Below are positions 6,853-15,579 of a stretch of DNA of 64,000 nt, in pieces. Every line of letters starts with the position of its first letter. Position 1 is the first letter of the stretch. Under the pieces are notes generated by a model. The model was given only the letters and a program-made list of their open reading frames with translations. It had not been told where the DNA came from and did no database searches. The DNA lies in contig NZ_KE384548.1 of assembly GCF_000426625.1 (NCBI RefSeq), positions 310,001 through 374,000 on the forward strand, written 5' to 3'. The translations under genes were made by a program, and so were the position numbers. This stretch comes from Psychrilyobacter atlanticus DSM 19335 (GTDB taxonomy: Bacteria; Fusobacteriota; Fusobacteriia; Fusobacteriales; Fusobacteriaceae).

Positions 6853-9213
6853 ATGATGACAGAGAGAATAAAAAAACTTAGAAAGCAAAGTGTAGAAGCA
6901 GTGCCTAGAATATCAATGGAAAGAGCAATCATAGTAGATGAGGTTTATAAAAAACATGAAGGAAGTGTCTCCACACCAGTACTAAGAGCCCTAGTGTTAA
7001 AGGAGTTAATGAGTAAAAAAGAACTGTGTATAAATGAAGGTGAGTTGATTGTAGGAGAAAGGGGAGAAAAACCGGCAGTTACTCCTACTTATCCTGAGTT
7101 ATGTTGTCATACTATAGATGATTTTGAGGTTATGAATCAGAGAGAGAAGATATCTTTTAAGGTATCTGAAGAAGCAAAGAATATCCAAAGAGAAAAAATA
7201 ATTCCTCACTGGGAAAAAAGATCTATGCGTCACTCTATATTAAATAATGTAACAGATGAATGGAATTCTTGCTATCAGGCAGGGATCTTCACTGAATTTA
7301 TGGAGCAGAGAGGACCGGGTCATACAGTAGCAGACGGAAAAATATACACAAAGGGATTTTTAGATTTTAAAGTCGACATACAAAAAGCCATAGATTCCTT
7401 GGATTTTTATACTGACGAAAAAGCCCTAGACAGAAAGCATCAATTAGAGGGAATGAGTATAGCCTGTGATGCAGTAATGATATTAGGAGAACGTTATTCA
7501 AAACTGGCTAAGGAGATGGCAGAGAAGGAAAACGACCTTGCAAGAAAAGAGGAACTTTTGGATATCTCAAAGAGATGCAGCAGAGTACCTGCTCATGCTC
7601 CTGAGACATTTGAAGAAGCTATCCAAATGTACTGGTTCATCCACCTTTGCGTAATCAGTGAGTTAAATCCTTGGGATTCATTTTCTCCAGGAAGACTGGA
7701 CCAACACTTAAACCCGTTTTATTTAAAGGGAGTAGGTCAAGGGACGATGGATTCAGAAAAAGCCAAGGAACTGCTGCAGTGTCTGTGGATAAAATTTAAC
7801 AACCAGCCGGCACCTCCTAAAGTAGGAATTACTCTGAAAGAGAGCGGAACATACACAGATTTTGCCAACCTTAATACAGGAGGGGTTCAGGCAGATGGAT
7901 CGGATGGTGTCAACGAAGTAAGTTATATCATACTAGATGTAATGGATGAATTGAAGTTGCTACAGCCAAGCTCAAATGTTCATATAAGTAAAAAAACTCC
8001 TCAAGGATTTTTAAAGAAATCTCTGGAAGTAGTAAGAAAAGGATGGGGGCAGCCGGCACTTTATAATACAGATGCTGTAATCCAGGAGATGCTTATTGCA
8101 GGAAAAACAATAGAAGATGCAAGATGCGGTGGAAACAGCGGGTGTATAGAAACTGGAGCTTTTGGTAAGGAAGCCTATATTCTTACAGGGTATCTGAACC
8201 TTCCTAAGATATTAGAAATAACTCTTCACAATGGGTTAGATCCTCTCAGTGGGGAAAAATTGGGAATAGAAACAGGAGATCCGGAAACTTTTTCTACTTA
8301 TGAAGAGCTGTTTGAAGCTTATAAAAAACAACTAAAGCATTTTATTGATATTAAGGTAAAAGGGAACAGGATAATTGAAAGATTGTATGCAACAAGGATG
8401 CCGGTACCATTTCTATCTGTAATTATAGATGACTGCATCACAAAAGGTAGAGACTATAATGCAGGGGGAGCGAGATATAATACCTCGTATATACAGGGAG
8501 TAGGTATAGGTAATATTGCAGACATGATGACGTCTATCAAATACAATGTTTTTGATAAACAAAGGATGTCTATGAAGGACTTATTGGAAGCTGCAAAAGA
8601 TAATTTTGAAGGGCATGAGGAAATCTTTCATCTGGTTGTTAACAAAACTCCTAAATATGGGAATGATGATGATTACGCAGATGACATCATGCAGGAGATA
8701 TTTTATGCTTACTATAATGAAGTAAATGGAAGACCTAACTGTAATGGAGGAGAACATAGAATAAATATGCTTCCTACTACTTGTCATGTGTATTTTGGTG
8801 CAGTAATAGGAGCCACTACAGATGGTAGAAAAGCGAATAAACCTCTGGCAGATGGAATATCACCATCTAAGGGAGTAGATAGAGTAGGACCTACAGGAGT
8901 TATAAAATCAGCATCTAAAATGAATCACCTGATAACAGGAGGAACACTTCTTAATCAGAAGTTTACACCTTCTATGGTAGAGGGAGAGCAGGGGATAGAT
9001 AATTTGGCTCATCTAGTAAGATCTTATTTCAAATTAGACGGTCATCATATTCAGTTCAATATAATTAGCAGGGATATACTTTTAAAAGCTCAGGAAAATC
9101 CTGAAGAATATAAGGATCTTATTGTAAGGGTTGCAGGGTTTAGTGATTTCTTCTGGAATCTTGATAAAGCGCTTCAGGATGAGATAATAGAGAGAACAGA
9201 ACAGGAGTTTTAG
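6853..9213 (+). CDS. hypD: trans-4-hydroxy-L-proline dehydratase (glycyl radical enzyme)
   Basis: This 786-residue glycyl radical enzyme is close to the length of characterised HypD (about 790). The thiyl-radical cysteine and general base are in SGCIETG (Cys431, Glu433), and the glycyl-radical loop is RVAGFS with Gly762. HypD removes water from trans-4-hydroxyproline to give 1-pyrroline-5-carboxylate. The decisive evidence for this member of the family is context: the next gene encodes pyrroline-5-carboxylate reductase, which turns the product into proline, and the upstream gene is the activase. Diol-dehydratase and choline-lyase relatives lack the ProC neighbour. Two ATGs occur in a row at the start; 6853 follows GGGGGG by 6 nt. 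The enzyme is oxygen-sensitive, so it implies anaerobic growth. Confidence 0.9.
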   Translation: MMTERIKKLRKQSVEAVPRISMERAIIVDEVYKKHEGSVSTPVLRALVLKELMSKKELCINEGELIVGERGEKPAVTPTYPELCCHTIDDFEVMNQREKISFKVSEEAKNIQREKIIPHWEKRSMRHSILNNVTDEWNSCYQAGIFTEFMEQRGPGHTVADGKIYTKGFLDFKVDIQKAIDSLDFYTDEKALDRKHQLEGMSIACDAVMILGERYSKLAKEMAEKENDLARKEELLDISKRCSRVPAHAPETFEEAIQMYWFIHLCVISELNPWDSFSPGRLDQHLNPFYLKGVGQGTMDSEKAKELLQCLWIKFNNQPAPPKVGITLKESGTYTDFANLNTGGVQADGSDGVNEVSYIILDVMDELKLLQPSSNVHISKKTPQGFLKKSLEVVRKGWGQPALYNTDAVIQEMLIAGKTIEDARCGGNSGCIETGAFGKEAYILTGYLNLPKILEITLHNGLDPLSGEKLGIETGDPETFSTYEELFEAYKKQLKHFIDIKVKGNRIIERLYATRMPVPFLSVIIDDCITKGRDYNAGGARYNTSYIQGVGIGNIADMMTSIKYNVFDKQRMSMKDLLEAAKDNFEGHEEIFHLVVNKTPKYGNDDDYADDIMQEIFYAYYNEVNGRPNCNGGEHRINMLPTTCHVYFGAVIGATTDGRKANKPLADGISPSKGVDRVGPTGVIKSASKMNHLITGGTLLNQKFTPSMVEGEQGIDNLAHLVRSYFKLDGHHIQFNIISRDILLKAQENPEEYKDLIVRVAGFSDFFWNLDKALQDEIIERTEQEF

Positions 9214-9240
9214 AAAAAATAAAAAAATCGGAGGATAGCA

Positions 9241-10044
9241 ATGAAGAAAATAGGTTTTATAGGCTGTGGAAATATGTCACAAGCAATGATTGGCGGAGTA
9301 GTAAAAGCAGGGATATTCCAGGGGAAGAATATACTTGTATCCGATCTTAATAAAAATAGTTTAGAGAGTGCAGCTAATAAATACGGAGTTACTACAACCA
9401 CAGATAATTTAGAAGTAGCAAAGGGAAGCGATATACTGGTACTTGCTGTAAAACCTAATCTATACAATGTAATTATTTCACAGATAAAAGACACAGTTAA
9501 AAGTGATGTTATTATTGTTACCATAGCCGCAGGGAAAAGTATAGAAAGCACCGAGACAGCTTTTGGTAAAAATATAAAAGTTGTTAGGGTGATGCCTAAT
9601 ACTCCTGCTCTAGTGGGAGAGGGAATGTCTTCTATGGTTCCTAACAAGTTAATAGAAACCCATGAACTAGAAGAGGTAATAACAGTATTTGAAAGTTTTG
9701 GAAGTACAGAGGTCGTAGAAGAAAAACTTATGGATGTAGTTACTTCTGTAAGTGGATCTGCACCGGCTTATGTCTATATGTTCATAGAAGCTATGGCTGA
9801 TGGAGCAGTCCTTGATGGTATGCCAAGGGATAAGGCTTATAAAATGGCAGCTCAAACAGTATTAGGCGCTGCTAAAATGGTAATGGAAACTGGGATGCAT
9901 CCTGGTCAGCTTAAAGACATGGTATGTTCTCCAGGGGGAACAACGATAGAGGCAGTAACTACTTTGGAGAAAAAAGGCCTTAGAGATGCAGTGATTACAG
10001 CTATGAGAAGTTGTACAGAAAAATCAAAAAAAATGTCTAAATAG
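9241..10044 (+). CDS. proC: Pyrroline-5-carboxylate reductase
   Basis: This 267-residue protein has the usual ProC length. The N-terminal Rossmann motif is [16 protein letters not shown]. The conserved [17 protein letters not shown] block follows in mid-protein, and the C-terminal helical dimerisation domain carries the family signature around [12 protein letters not shown]. It reduces 1-pyrroline-5-carboxylate to proline with NAD(P)H. It sits 27 nt after hypD with its own SD (CGGAGG), so the pair converts hydroxyproline to proline and uses up two reducing equivalents. It may also serve ordinary proline synthesis, but no proA/proB is in view, which favours the catabolic role. Confidence 0.95.
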   Translation: MKKIGFIGCGNMSQAMIGGVVKAGIFQGKNILVSDLNKNSLESAANKYGVTTTTDNLEVAKGSDILVLAVKPNLYNVIISQIKDTVKSDVIIVTIAAGKSIESTETAFGKNIKVVRVMPNTPALVGEGMSSMVPNKLIETHELEEVITVFESFGSTEVVEEKLMDVVTSVSGSAPAYVYMFIEAMADGAVLDGMPRDKAYKMAAQTVLGAAKMVMETGMHPGQLKDMVCSPGGTTIEAVTTLEKKGLRDAVITAMRSCTEKSKKMSK

Positions 10045-10063
10045 ACAACAAGGGGGAAGGTTA

Positions 10064-10345
10064 ATGTTTAATACAAATGAATATTTTGATGGGAAGGTAA
10101 AATCTCTTAGTTTTGAAAATAGTGAAGGACCAGCAACAATAGGAGTTATGGCTCCAGGGGAATATGAGTTCGGGACTTCTAAGAAGGAGCTTATGACCGT
10201 GACTTGTGGCAAGATGACAGTAAAGTTACCTGGAAATGAAAACTGGGAAGAAATAAAAGCAGGAAATACCTTTGAAGTGGAGGCAGATAGTTCATTTTTA
10301 GTAAAGGTAGAAGATGAAATTTCATATCTTTGTTTATACAGATAA
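10064..10345 (+). CDS. ppnP: Pyrimidine/purine nucleoside phosphorylase (PpnP, DUF1255)
   Basis: This 93-residue protein matches the small single-domain cupin phosphorylase PpnP of E. coli (formerly DUF1255) in length and pattern. Visible features are the N-terminal [14 protein letters not shown], the central [18 protein letters not shown], and the late strand [14 protein letters not shown]. The family splits purine and pyrimidine nucleosides with phosphate to a base plus ribose-1-phosphate. It starts at ATG 10064 behind AAGGGGGAAGG, 19 nt after proC, so it is probably the last gene of the same transcript. A metabolic link to hydroxyproline is not obvious. Confidence 0.85.
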   Translation: MFNTNEYFDGKVKSLSFENSEGPATIGVMAPGEYEFGTSKKELMTVTCGKMTVKLPGNENWEEIKAGNTFEVEADSSFLVKVEDEISYLCLYR

Positions 10346-10474
10346 TTTTGAATAATGATATGTCTAAATAAAAAAGTACTTTATTATGAAACAGAAGATT
10401 TTTAATAAAATGAAAAACGAATCATATTGGGAGAGAGATTTCGTTAATAATATATAGTTATGGTATTTAAAATC

Positions 10475-10513
10475 AAGTTATTATCTGATTTTTAGGTAGT
10501 AACTTAATTTTTT
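10475..10513 (+). terminator. Terminator after ppnP
   Basis: AAGTTATTA (10475-10483) pairs with TAGTAACTT (10497-10505) with one mismatch, followed by AATTTTTT. Confidence 0.6.
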
Positions 10514-10560
10514 ATAAATACAAAAGCAATATCAATTTTTTTAATCGGGGGGTAAAAAAG

Positions 10561-11904
10561 ATGGAAAAAGCAGGGAAAAAGCCATTTGGATTTTATGTAT
10601 GTTCAATGGCTTTCGTATTGGAAAGGTTTTCGTTTTATTCAGCTAAATGGTTAATCGCAGTATTTTTAGTTGCTAAGATAGCAGATGGTGGGTTAGGAAT
10701 TGAACCAGGAGATGCAGCAAAGATGACGGCTAACTTGGTGGCATTTACTTACTTAGCGCCAATAATTGGAGGATATCTTTCAGATAAAGTATTTGGAGCG
10801 AGATATCTTGTACCTATTGGGATGATACTCATGGGAGCAGGTTACTTAGTAGGATGGCAGGCTAATAGTACTGGGATGGTTAATTTAATGATTATCTTAC
10901 TATCTCTAGGTACAGGGTTATTTAAGTGTCAGACAAACGCTATAACAGGTAGACTTTTTGATGATCCTGGGGAATTAGATGGAGCATTCTCTACTCAGTA
11001 TTCATTCGTTAATGTTGGTGCTTTCTTAGGGACAACTATTATCGGTTTACTTGTAGGATTTAAAGGGTATTCTTTCTGTTTTTTAGTTATTGCAATAGTG
11101 ATGTTTGTTAATGCAATCTTCTTCATCTATGGTTGGAGATTTTTAGGGGATACAGGTAAAAAACCATTTAAAATTGCTGAGAATAAAGAGGAGAAAAAAG
11201 TTGAAGTAAAGGAAGAAAAAGTTCCTTTAACTACAATTGAAAAGAAAAGAATTGGTGCTATTGTTTTAGTATCGATCTTCTCAATTATCTTCTGGGTACT
11301 ATGGTACTTAGCATATATGCCTGTTTATTATTATTGGGGTGGAGACAACGGAGCTGCAAACTGGATGATTGGAAACTTTACAATCCCTACAGCTTGGTTT
11401 GATTCATTGAATGCATTTATGTGTATAGCATTAGGACCAGTATTAGGTAAATTATGGTCAACATTAGCTAAGAGACCTAAGGGTGATCTTAGTATGTTTA
11501 AAAAGACTTCTTTAGGTATGATGCTTATGGGATTATCCTATGTAATATTTGCACTGGCTGACATTTCAAGAGGAAACAATCTTGCTCCTATCGCCTGGAT
11601 AATTGCAATGGGTGTTGTATTATCTACCGGTGAAATGGTATTCTCACCACTAGGGAATTCATTTATCGCAAAATTCTCACCACCAAGATTATTAACTGGA
11701 ATGATGAGTATTTGGGTATTAGCGGTATTCTTTGCAGGTAAATCATATGGTTACTTATATGCATATACACTAAAGTTTGACTTTGCAAAGGCATATCTTG
11801 TTATTGCAGCAATTGCTATCGTCGCTGGAATTATTCTTTGGGGACTGGATAAGAAGTTAAATAGCTTAGTTGAAGAGGAAGAAGAAGTAGAAGTAATAGC
11901 TTAA
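10561..11904 (+). CDS. POT/PTR2-family peptide transporter
   Basis: This 447-residue inner-membrane protein has about twelve hydrophobic segments. TM1 contains ERFSFYSAK, the ERF(S)xY part of the POT signature, and AFSTQYSFVNVGAF matches the second PTR2 signature (F-S-x-x-Y-x-x-x-N-x-G-A). The family imports di- and tripeptides with protons. The first glutamate of the usual ExxER proton-coupling motif appears to be Phe here (FVLER), so coupling may differ. A charged linker of about 30 residues sits between the two halves (near residues 205-225). Start: ATG after GGGGGG, 8 nt upstream. With hypD-proC upstream and an Xaa-Pro aminopeptidase directly downstream, uptake of proline/hydroxyproline-containing peptides is a sensible inference. 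Confidence 0.8.
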   Translation: MEKAGKKPFGFYVCSMAFVLERFSFYSAKWLIAVFLVAKIADGGLGIEPGDAAKMTANLVAFTYLAPIIGGYLSDKVFGARYLVPIGMILMGAGYLVGWQANSTGMVNLMIILLSLGTGLFKCQTNAITGRLFDDPGELDGAFSTQYSFVNVGAFLGTTIIGLLVGFKGYSFCFLVIAIVMFVNAIFFIYGWRFLGDTGKKPFKIAENKEEKKVEVKEEKVPLTTIEKKRIGAIVLVSIFSIIFWVLWYLAYMPVYYYWGGDNGAANWMIGNFTIPTAWFDSLNAFMCIALGPVLGKLWSTLAKRPKGDLSMFKKTSLGMMLMGLSYVIFALADISRGNNLAPIAWIIAMGVVLSTGEMVFSPLGNSFIAKFSPPRLLTGMMSIWVLAVFFAGKSYGYLYAYTLKFDFAKAYLVIAAIAIVAGIILWGLDKKLNSLVEEEEEVEVIA

Positions 11905-11946
11905 TTACTCAATGTGTAAACACTAAAAATTATTAAGGGGGTACAG

Positions 11947-13713
11947 ATGTTAAATGATAAACTTTTAAAACTTAGAGATGAAATGAGTAAAAATGGGATA
12001 GATGCTTATATTATTCCTAGTTCAGATGCACATCAAAGTGAATATGTGGCAGAGTATTTTAAAGGTAGAAGATGGATCAGTAACTTTACAGGTAGTGCTG
12101 GAACTGCTGTTATCACCTCTGATTCTGCTGGTCTTTGGACAGATGGACGATACTTTATCCAGGCTGAAAAAGAACTTGAAGGAAGTGGGTTTGATCTTTT
12201 TAAAATGGCTCAAGATGGAGTTCCTACCTATCCTGAATGGTTAAAAAGCGTTCTAAAGAGTGATAGTATTATTGGATTTGATGGAAAAGTTATCTCTGTT
12301 TCTGCCTACAATGAATTAAAAAAAGGATTTGATGAAGACAATTTCAAAATTCAGCACGACCTATTGGAATCTATCTGGGATGACAGACCTAGTTTCCCAA
12401 AAGAGAATATATTTGTTCATGATCTTTGCTATGCGGGAAAATCTGTTACTCAAAAAATTGATATTATTCGTGGAATATACCATTCCCATGGGGCTGATAG
12501 TTATATTCTCAGCTCTTTAGATGATATTGCATGGACTTTTAACCTAAGAGGAAGCGATGTATTGAATAACACTACTTTCTATGCATATGCATTTATTGAA
12601 GATGATAAGACTACTTTATTTATAGATCTAGATAAACTGGATGAACAAACTAAAAGCTACCTTAAAGAAAATAATGTAGTTTTAGAATCCTACGATGAGG
12701 TTACAGATATTCTATCTAATTTAAAAAACAAGAATATCTATCTCAGCCCAGAAAGAACAAGTATCTATATCCAGTCATTACTTGAAAATAATAAAACTAT
12801 CCATAATAAGGAGATCACTACTCATTTAAAAGCTGTTAAGAATGAAATAGAAATAGAAAATTCAAGAGAATGCTATTTAAATGACTCTATAGCTCTCCTA
12901 AAAGGATTTAAACATATTGAAGAAAATTTTAAAGTAACTCCTCTTACTGAACTAGATGTAGAGGATATTATTAAAAATGAAAGATCAAAAATAGATGGGT
13001 TTAAAGGGATAAGTTTTGATACTATTGCAGGACATAAAGATCATGCAGCTCTTATGCATTTTAAAGCCAATGAAAAAAATACATACACTCTGGAATCTTG
13101 TGGATTTTTATTGGTAGATTCAGGAGGACAATACCTCAATGGAACGACAGATATTACCAGGACATTTTCATTGGGAGATATCACTCCTGAGCAGAAAAAA
13201 GATTTCACTCTGGTATTAAAAAGTGTAATTAACCTTAGCAGAGCCAAATTCTTAAAGGGAACTACTGGTTATAAATTAGATATGTTAGCTAGATATCCAC
13301 TATGGTTAGAAGGTATCGATTATAAGTGTGGAACTGGTCATGGAGTTGGATTTTTCCTAAACATTCATGAGGGTCCACAAGGTTTTTCTGTTAGGAAAAG
13401 TCATGATCTTCCACTAGAGGTAGGGATGAACTTAACTATTGAACCTGGTGTCTATAAAGAAGGGAGACATGGTATTCGTACTGAAAATACAGTTATAGTA
13501 AAGGAAGCTTTCACCAATGAGAACGGGACTTTTTATGAATTTGAAACTATATCATTCTTCCCAATTGATATAAATTCTATCGATCCTGCTCTATTAAATA
13601 GCGATGAATTGGAATGGATCAACTCCTACCATGCCACTACATTTAATAAGCTGTCTCCATATTTAAATGAAGATGAGGTCAACTGGTTAAGAGAAAGAAC
13701 TAAACAAATATAA
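11947..13713 (+). CDS. Xaa-Pro aminopeptidase (M24B, long form)
   Basis: This 588-residue cytoplasmic peptidase has two creatinase N-terminal-like domains (residues about 1-310) and a C-terminal pita-bread metallopeptidase domain. The five metal ligands are visible: Asp in LVDSGGQYLNGTTD, a second Asp in TTDITRTF, His in GTGHGVGFFLNIHEGP, Glu in TIEPGVY and Glu in RTENTV. The length matches the eukaryotic APP1-like/XPNPEP form, not the 440-residue PepP. It releases N-terminal residues preceding proline, which would open Xaa-Pro and probably Xaa-Hyp bonds in imported peptides. It lies 42 nt after the POT transporter with its own SD (GGGGG) and closes with a strong terminator. Confidence 0.9.
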   Translation: MLNDKLLKLRDEMSKNGIDAYIIPSSDAHQSEYVAEYFKGRRWISNFTGSAGTAVITSDSAGLWTDGRYFIQAEKELEGSGFDLFKMAQDGVPTYPEWLKSVLKSDSIIGFDGKVISVSAYNELKKGFDEDNFKIQHDLLESIWDDRPSFPKENIFVHDLCYAGKSVTQKIDIIRGIYHSHGADSYILSSLDDIAWTFNLRGSDVLNNTTFYAYAFIEDDKTTLFIDLDKLDEQTKSYLKENNVVLESYDEVTDILSNLKNKNIYLSPERTSIYIQSLLENNKTIHNKEITTHLKAVKNEIEIENSRECYLNDSIALLKGFKHIEENFKVTPLTELDVEDIIKNERSKIDGFKGISFDTIAGHKDHAALMHFKANEKNTYTLESCGFLLVDSGGQYLNGTTDITRTFSLGDITPEQKKDFTLVLKSVINLSRAKFLKGTTGYKLDMLARYPLWLEGIDYKCGTGHGVGFFLNIHEGPQGFSVRKSHDLPLEVGMNLTIEPGVYKEGRHGIRTENTVIVKEAFTNENGTFYEFETISFFPIDINSIDPALLNSDELEWINSYHATTFNKLSPYLNEDEVNWLRERTKQI

Positions 13714-13715
13714 GT

Positions 13716-13750
13716 AAAAAACCCCTACTAAATATAGCAGGGGTTTTTTA
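13716..13750 (+). terminator. Terminator after the Xaa-Pro aminopeptidase
   Basis: ACCCCTACTA pairs with AGCAGGGGT (one mismatch region) around a short loop, preceded by A residues and followed by TTTTTT. Confidence 0.9.
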
Positions 13751-13783
13751 TTTCCTATACTAACACCGTTCATCTCGATAATA

Positions 13784-13805
13784 TATAAGAAAATTATAAG
13801 AATTG
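13784..13805 (+). promoter_or_regulatory. Tandem 11-bp repeat, NapH-like gene promoter
   Basis: TATAAGAAAAT (13784-13794) is directly followed by TATAAGAATTG (13795-13805). An ATTAAT -10-like hexamer begins 14 nt after the last TAAGAA. The same arrangement recurs before four other genes around the two-component system, which suggests binding sites for its OmpR-type regulator. Confidence 0.65.
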
Positions 13806-13864
13806 TCCAAGAAACAATTAATATACAGCTATTATTATATGGCAACGAAAAGAGGAGGAGATAG

Positions 13865-14656
13865 ATGGAAAATAGATTAAAAACAAGGGAACTTAGGGAT
13901 TTGATAAGGTTTTTGACCGTGCTTTTACTGGTACCCTGGTTAGGGTGGTTTACAGAAAGTTTATTTGGAGTAAAAATTGAGTTTGAGGTAGAGATGGTAA
14001 CTTTTTTATTTTTTATTGTATTTGGAAGTTTTTGGTGTGGATGGTTGTGCCCTTTTGGAAACTTATCCTATTTTATAGAAAAAATTGGCAGAACTCTTTT
14101 TCCCAGTCTACAGTTTTCACCAAAAGGAAGATTGGATAAAATTTTGAGACTGTTAAAATATATATTTTTATCAGGGTTCGCTTATCTGATAATTATAGGA
14201 GGATATGATTATTTTTGGGGGAGTCATATGGCAATATATAAATCTAATGCCTTATCTCTTGAATTTTTAAAATTAAAAAAATACATGATCATGATTATTC
14301 CCTTGGTAATTCCAAGATTTTTTTGTAAATATATATGCCCGCAAAAAGCTATGTATAATATAATTCATAAATTTTTACCAACTTTAGTTATAGAAAGAGA
14401 TGAAAAAAAATGTGTATCTTGCGGTAGATGTGACAAAGCCTGTCCAATGGATATAAAAGTGTCAAAAGAAAAGAAAATATGCGGAAGAGATTGTATTTCA
14501 TGTTTCAATTGTGTAGATGGCGAAACCTGTCCTGCTAAAATAGATGCCCTGAAATTAAAGTTTTTAGGAAAAAAAGTAAGTCCAGGTCTATTTTCATTAG
14601 TTGTATTAATATTATATGTAATAATCACATACTCTGTTATGCAGTTATTACACTAG
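13865..14656 (+). CDS. NapH/CcoG-like membrane polyferredoxin
   Basis: This 263-residue protein has four membrane segments and several iron-sulfur motifs. Two CxxxCP sites sit at the membrane boundary (CGWLCPFG near residue 60 and CKYICPQK near 155), as in NapH/NosR-type proteins. Two ferredoxin-type clusters follow (CVSCGRCDKACP near residue 180; CGRDCISCFNC with a later CP). NapH-like proteins pass electrons between quinols or flavoproteins and periplasmic or membrane acceptors. No nap genes are nearby, so the partner is unknown. Start: ATG at 13865 after AGAGGAGG. A tandem TATAAGAA repeat lies upstream, so it may be controlled by the nearby two-component system. Confidence 0.8.
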   Translation: MENRLKTRELRDLIRFLTVLLLVPWLGWFTESLFGVKIEFEVEMVTFLFFIVFGSFWCGWLCPFGNLSYFIEKIGRTLFPSLQFSPKGRLDKILRLLKYIFLSGFAYLIIIGGYDYFWGSHMAIYKSNALSLEFLKLKKYMIMIIPLVIPRFFCKYICPQKAMYNIIHKFLPTLVIERDEKKCVSCGRCDKACPMDIKVSKEKKICGRDCISCFNCVDGETCPAKIDALKLKFLGKKVSPGLFSLVVLILYVIITYSVMQLLH

Positions 14657-14691
14657 ATTTTAGGACAATACAAATAAAATAAGTTTATTTT

Positions 14692-14713
14692 TCTAAGGAT
14701 ACTATAAGAATTT
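14692..14713 (+). promoter_or_regulatory. Tandem 11-bp repeat, small exported protein promoter
   Basis: TCTAAGGATAC (14692-14702) is followed by TATAAGAATTT (14703-14713), and CATAAT begins 14 nt after the last TAAGAA. The first copy is degenerate; the second matches the other sites. Confidence 0.55.
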
Positions 14714-14779
14714 TCCAAGTAATACATAATCTAAGTGAAATATAATGGATTAAAGAAACTTAAAATAGGAGGTAGAAAT

Positions 14780-15007
14780 ATGAAAAAATTAATATTAAGT
14801 TTGATGCTGATAACGGGTTCTTTATCTTTTTCTAACGACAAGGATCGAGGTAAAAATTCTTCGAATTTTGAGGAACTAAGATCGAGAGCTGAGATTTCAT
14901 ATAAACAGAAAGAAAAGAAAAATTTGAAAAAAACTAGTGAAAAGAGCAGCTCAATAATTCCAAATATTTTTAATGATGCTGATTCGTTCGATGGAAGTGA
15001 TAAATAA
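14780..15007 (+). CDS. Small exported protein of unknown function (75 aa)
   Basis: The start is chosen at ATG 14780, 6 nt after TAGGAGG; an upstream in-frame ATG at 14735 lacks an SD and would mask the signal peptide. Residues 1-19 (KKLILSLMLITGSLSFS) are a Sec signal peptide. The mature part is about 55 residues, very polar and rich in Lys, Ser, Asp and Glu, with no cysteines and no recognised domain. It ends close to another small exported protein gene at 15071 and lies behind a tandem TATAAGAA site. I do not recognise the family. A short-lived envelope-stress or regulatory role is only a guess from context. Confidence 0.6.
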   Translation: MKKLILSLMLITGSLSFSNDKDRGKNSSNFEELRSRAEISYKQKEKKNLKKTSEKSSSIIPNIFNDADSFDGSDK

Positions 15008-15070
15008 TCATTTATTTTGAAAAATAAAAGAACAGCTGATTGATTAAAAATATATAAGGAGCTGGTTAAA

Positions 15071-15508
15071 ATAAAAAAACAATTAAAAAAATTAGTGATT
15101 GTAGGATTAATAATGTCATCAACAGGAATTTTAGCTAATAATGAAACTGAAAAAACTATTAATCAAGAAGATATAGTTGTTGTGTTATCAACAGGATTGT
15201 CACATGAGGATTTAAACAACCAGATGGAAAATTATATAAATATACTTGAAAAAAAGTATACAGATAGATTTGTAGAGGATATAAAATATGAATTTGAATA
15301 CGATTTAAAAAATTCAGGAAATTTTTTATTGCTAGAAGTAGATGTAGATAAATTTTTTTTAGGAGAAAGGTACACAGATTATCAAATAATAAGTACCGTA
15401 GAACCGATAACCAGAAAGGTAGCTAAAAATATAATAGATGATTTTAAGAAACCTGTAAGAGTAATCGTTAAATACAAAGATAAAAATATTTTTATGAAAA
15501 AATATTAA
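15071..15508 (+). CDS. Exported protein, paralogue of the 17889-18287 gene; probable AUA start
   Basis: The gene encodes about 145 residues if translation begins at ATA 15071, 9 nt after AAGGAG. The first canonical in-frame codon is GTG at 15095, which would remove the basic part of the signal peptide. From ATA the protein reads (M)KKQLKKLVIVGLIMSSTGILA, a normal signal peptide. Its start matches the ATG-initiated paralogue at 18287, which begins MKKQFKVGL. The mature domains also align: both end in a K-x-P-x-R-V-x-V-x-Y-K-D-x-N-I motif. No known domain is recognised. The pair flanks the two-component system on opposite strands, which suggests targets or accessory sensors of that system. Confidence 0.65.
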   Translation: MKKQLKKLVIVGLIMSSTGILANNETEKTINQEDIVVVLSTGLSHEDLNNQMENYINILEKKYTDRFVEDIKYEFEYDLKNSGNFLLLEVDVDKFFLGERYTDYQIISTVEPITRKVAKNIIDDFKKPVRVIVKYKDKNIFMKKY

Positions 15509-15579
15509 AAAATTGGGCAAACATTTTTTTATAAGGTATTATATAGATACTATAATTTATTAAAAGAGGAGGAAGTATA

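Noticed and set aside
6853-9213. The glycyl radical enzyme as choline TMA-lyase, glycerol dehydratase or pyruvate formate-lyase
   Set aside because: The adjacent ProC gene and absence of microcompartment, aldehyde dehydrogenase or formate-lyase partners favour HypD; the single Cys-x-Glu motif excludes PFL, which has adjacent cysteines.
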